Assembly (NCBI RefSeq): GCF_000002875.2
Contig: NC_009400.2
Coordinates: 151,121 to 215,120, forward strand
Source: Leishmania infantum JPCM5
Taxonomy: Eukaryota > Euglenozoa > Kinetoplastea > Trypanosomatida > Trypanosomatidae
DNA length: 64,000 nt
Reading direction: 5' to 3'
The first letter of the stretch is position 1, and every line of letters starts with the position of its first letter. Of this stretch, positions 61,340-64,000 are shown piece by piece. The notes beneath the pieces were generated by a model. That model was not told the DNA's origin. It was given only the letters and a program-made list of their open reading frames with translations, and ran no database searches. A program made the translations under genes and the position numbers.

Positions 61340-64000
61340 CTACCACTGCACGTCGCTGAAGGAGCCGTTTCCGGGCTGGAAAACCTCCTCGAGCTCCTCC
61401 TCGGTTACCAGCTGCGGCGCGACACGACGGTCAACCGGGTTCTGCACGTGCGACAGCTTCAGGAAGATGATCTCGCCCTGGTGCAGCTCCAGCTCCACCA
61501 CACCGCTCACATCGCTCGTCAGGAAGCGCACCGCCTCGATGGCGGACTGCGTGTGCTTCTCTGACAGCTGGCCAGCGCCGATGTTTTGTGACACGTGGCG
61601 CGAGTATATGCGGAACAGGTCCGCGGCACAGCGGTCGAAAGAAACGTCGTATAGGAACTGCAGGCCGACGGAGAGCAGATTCATGCCCGGTGTCTCGTAC
61701 ATGGCGCCCTCGCGCGTGCGGGTGATGCCAACGCCGTTGCGGCCGGCGATCTCGTTTGCCATCTGCAGCGCCAGCAGCGGCGTTACGTCGATACCGTTGA
61801 TGTTCACGCAGCGCGCGCCGCGGAAGGTGAGGGACACGAACTCGGGCGTCACGCTGCACTCGCGCACCGGCTTCACTAGCGATGGCGCCGGCAGGCTACG
61901 CATGTCGTCGCCGTAGTAGGTGCTACCGCACACGGAACTGTGCACCTGGACGTTGCTCTTCACCGTCGCCTTGATGCCGTGCTTCCGCAGGAAGCTGATC
62001 TGGTCGGCCACCGTCTCGAAATCCTCCATCAGCCGCGCGTCGCGCCACGCGTTGTAGACGCCCATCTCAGGGCAGTTGCTCTGCACGTACTTCTCGAAGC
62101 CCGCCTCCTTCTTGTTCTGCTTCGACGTCTGCGCCACCACGGACATGCGACGCTGGCGCATCACCGGGATGAGGTACTTGCCGAAGATGTACCAGCTAAG
62201 TTTCGAGAGATGCCAGTTGTGGCGCTCGTCGGCGGACTGGCACATGATGAGGTCGAACGCCGAGTTCGCGATCTCCGAGCGCAGGTCGACCACCTCGACC
62301 GGCACGTTCAGGCTCTGAAACGCCTGCTCGAAGTGATCGATGTCCGACCCACCGAGGTAGGCGTGAAAGCACGTGATGTTGAGCCCCTCCTGGCTCAGAC
62401 GCAGCGCCAGCACCTTGCTATCGTTGTTGTTGGTAATCATCAGCCCAACCTTGTGGCACCGCAACATGGCGCAGTTGTTGTTCTCGACCTTGTGGTAGAT
62501 CTTCGGCACGTAGTGGCGGAACGGCTCAATCTCGATAGACGACGCGGGCAGGTCCATGCACTCGCAGAACATTTTAACAATGCTTGGCTCCGTCAGCAGA
62601 GGAATGTTGTAGTCGACGGCGAGGCGGCGCACCCAGTAGTCCGGCGGGGCAGTCTCGCGGGTGCAGCGGCGCAGCACAAAGTCCCGCCTCTTGTCACGAA
62701 GCTGAATCACAAGATCAAACTTCTCCTTCTTTGCCACTTCCTCATCGTACACCGCGAGACGGTTGCTCTCGGACGCGTCGCCGGACGGCAACTCGCTGCG
62801 CTGGAGGAGCACCTCGCACTGGATGCCGTACTCGTGTAGCACCGCCGCCGTCTTGGTCGTGCCGTACACCTTCAGCCCACGCCGCACAAGGTGCTGAATG
62901 TACGGGCAGAGTGCCTCCGTCTGGCTGTCCACGTCACTGCTAAAGAAGACGCCCTTCTCCGGGATCTTGAAGTTCTGGCACAGCATTGCCTTGAGAAACA
63001 CCTCGTGCTTGTCGCGGCCAAAGACGCCGATCTCACCAGTGGAGGCCATCTCGACGCCGAGGATCGGGTCCGCGCCGGCCAGGCGGTTAAAGCTAAACAT
63101 GGAGGCCTTGCACCCAATGTGCGTCATCTTGGCGCGCTTGATGGGCACAAGGTTCTGGTCCTTGCGCGCCAGGAAAGCGGACACCATCACGGAAGGGAAA
63201 GAGATGCCGAGCGTCTTCGACACAAATGGAACGGAGCGGGAGCTGCGCACGTTCGCCTCAATCACGCGCAGCTGGCCCTCCGCCGTCAGCAGGAACTGCA
63301 CGTTCATCGGCCCCACCACGTCCAGCTTCTCGGCGATGCGGTTGACGGAGTCGTATATGCGCTTCATTGTGTCCTTGTCGGTGTTCTGCGGGGGCAGGAA
63401 CATCGTCGCATCCCCAGAGTGCACGCCGGCATTTTCAACGTGCTCGCAGATGGCGTAGCACAGCACGCGACCGTGGTGGGCGACGATGTCGACATCGTAC
63501 TCCGTGGCGGCCTCGTAGTACTTGCTTACCACCACCGGGTGCTCGCCAGAGACAAAGGAGGCCTCCTTCAGGTAGCGCGTCACGTCCTCCTTGTTAGCAA
63601 TGACGGCCATGGCCGACCCGCTCAGCACGTAGCTCGGACGCACCAGGGCAGGGTAGCCGACGGTGTCGCAGAACTCGTGCACCTGCTCGACCGACGTGGC
63701 CGAGATCCACTCCGGCTGCGGCACGCCGAGTTCGTCGCACATCTTCGAGAACTTGTTGCGATCCTCAGCCATGTCGATGTTCGCCGGGTCAGTGCCGAGA
63801 ATCGGCAGCCCACTCTTCTTGAGGCTCAGGGCCATGTTCTGCACAATCTGGCCGCCCAGCGAGATGACGACGCCGCGCACGCGCTCCTTCGTGAGGATGT
63901 CGAGCACCGTCTCCTCAGACACCTCGTCAAAGTACAGGCGGTCGCACTCGTCGTAGTCTGTCGACACTGTCTCCGGATTGTAGTTGATCAGGATCACCTT
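61340..64000 (-). CDS. CPSII: carbamoyl-phosphate synthase II, C-terminal part, with argininosuccinate-synthase-like tail (partial)
   Basis: The window holds the last 886 codons; the gene continues beyond 64000. It catalyses step 1 of UMP synthesis. The visible part opens in the second synthetase half at ILINYNPETVSTDYDECDRL. The second ATP-grasp domain follows (RPSYVLSGSAMAV, IEANVRSSRSVPFVSKTLG), then the regulatory MGS-like domain with KGVFFSSDVDS, LKVYGTTKTAAVLHEYG and VKMFCECMDL (about 63000-62570). CPS proteins usually end there. This one continues for about 400 residues with an argininosuccinate-synthase-like module: KVGLMITNNNDSKVLALRL (62450-62395) in place of the SGGLDTS ATP loop, NAWRDARLMEDF, FRGARCVNINGIDVTPL, NEIAGRNGVG, YETPG, and VSGVVELELHQGEIIFL near the end. 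The ATP loop is lost, so this tail is probably structural or regulatory. Confidence 0.93.
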   Translation of the reverse strand, partial: KVILINYNPETVSTDYDECDRLYFDEVSEETVLDILTKERVRGVVISLGGQIVQNMALSLKKSGLPILGTDPANIDMAEDRNKFSKMCDELGVPQPEWISATSVEQVHEFCDTVGYPALVRPSYVLSGSAMAVIANKEDVTRYLKEASFVSGEHPVVVSKYYEAATEYDVDIVAHHGRVLCYAICEHVENAGVHSGDATMFLPPQNTDKDTMKRIYDSVNRIAEKLDVVGPMNVQFLLTAEGQLRVIEANVRSSRSVPFVSKTLGISFPSVMVSAFLARKDQNLVPIKRAKMTHIGCKASMFSFNRLAGADPILGVEMASTGEIGVFGRDKHEVFLKAMLCQNFKIPEKGVFFSSDVDSQTEALCPYIQHLVRRGLKVYGTTKTAAVLHEYGIQCEVLLQRSELPSGDASESNRLAVYDEEVAKKEKFDLVIQLRDKRRDFVLRRCTRETAPPDYWVRRLAVDYNIPLLTEPSIVKMFCECMDLPASSIEIEPFRHYVPKIYHKVENNNCAMLRCHKVGLMITNNNDSKVLALRLSQEGLNITCFHAYLGGSDIDHFEQAFQSLNVPVEVVDLRSEIANSAFDLIMCQSADERHNWHLSKLSWYIFGKYLIPVMRQRRMSVVAQTSKQNKKEAGFEKYVQSNCPEMGVYNAWRDARLMEDFETVADQISFLRKHGIKATVKSNVQVHSSVCGSTYYGDDMRSLPAPSLVKPVRECSVTPEFVSLTFRGARCVNINGIDVTPLLALQMANEIAGRNGVGITRTREGAMYETPGMNLLSVGLQFLYDVSFDRCAADLFRIYSRHVSQNIGAGQLSEKHTQSAIEAVRFLTSDVSGVVELELHQGEIIFLKLSHVQNPVDRRVAPQLVTEEELEEVFQPGNGSFSDVQW

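Noticed and set aside
1..64000. tRNA, rRNA, snRNA, CRISPR, prokaryotic operon signals or a transcription strand-switch
   Set aside because: I saw no box A/B-like tRNA, no spaced repeat array and no credible plus-strand gene. Everything coding is on the minus strand, as in a single eukaryotic polycistronic unit.

Overview
The window is a GC-rich kinetoplastid chromosome segment, almost certainly Old World Leishmania (subgenus Leishmania). Every credible gene is intronless and lies on the minus strand. Genes are separated by 0.6-4 kb of CT-biased transcript sequence (GA-rich as printed) with CA/GT microsatellites. Pyrimidine tracts followed by AG lie just upstream of several ATGs. Gene order and content match, from memory, the L. 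major chromosome 16 pyrimidine-synthesis region. The whole window reads as one polycistronic unit transcribed from 64,000 towards 1; I see no strand switch, tRNA, rRNA or CRISPR.

Right end (transcribed first, about 43.5-64 kb). All six steps of de novo UMP synthesis are represented: the C-terminal part of carbamoyl-phosphate synthase II (CPSII), dihydroorotase, aspartate carbamoyltransferase, a fumarate-type dihydroorotate dehydrogenase, and an OMPDC-OPRT fusion (UMP synthase) ending in the glycosomal signal SKL. Among them sit histone H3 (one complete copy and one cut by an assembly gap), a 734-residue P-loop nucleoside-kinase-like protein, and a worn-out sequence between ATCase and UMP synthase. 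The CPSII reading frame carries an argininosuccinate-synthase-like module at its C-terminus whose ATP loop is destroyed.

Middle (about 13-43 kb). Here are a mitochondrial-type protein of 328 residues, a very degenerate DEAD-box-helicase-like protein with an Arg/Ser/His-rich insert, a dispersed family of three four-helix membrane proteins plus one clear pseudogene, ribosomal protein eL21, and a small membrane protein.

Left part (1-25 kb). Two almost identical 4,387-bp direct repeats (6508-10894 and 20701-25087) each carry a bifunctional fucokinase/GDP-fucose pyrophosphorylase (FKP40/AFKP80 type, 1,186 residues). The two proteins differ by only two residues. Further left are a small basic protein and an 860-residue PLP-decarboxylase-fold protein that has lost its catalytic lysine.

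A SIDER-like interspersed repeat occurs five times (about 5370, 10741, 24934, 43556 and 57522). The last copy is inverted. The 43.6-kb and 57.5-kb copies form a ~450-bp, nearly identical inverted repeat enclosing exactly DHODH, ATCase, UMP synthase, the kinase and histone H3. These two copies fall in the likely 3'UTRs of DHODH and dihydroorotase, so the two mRNAs may carry complementary tails.
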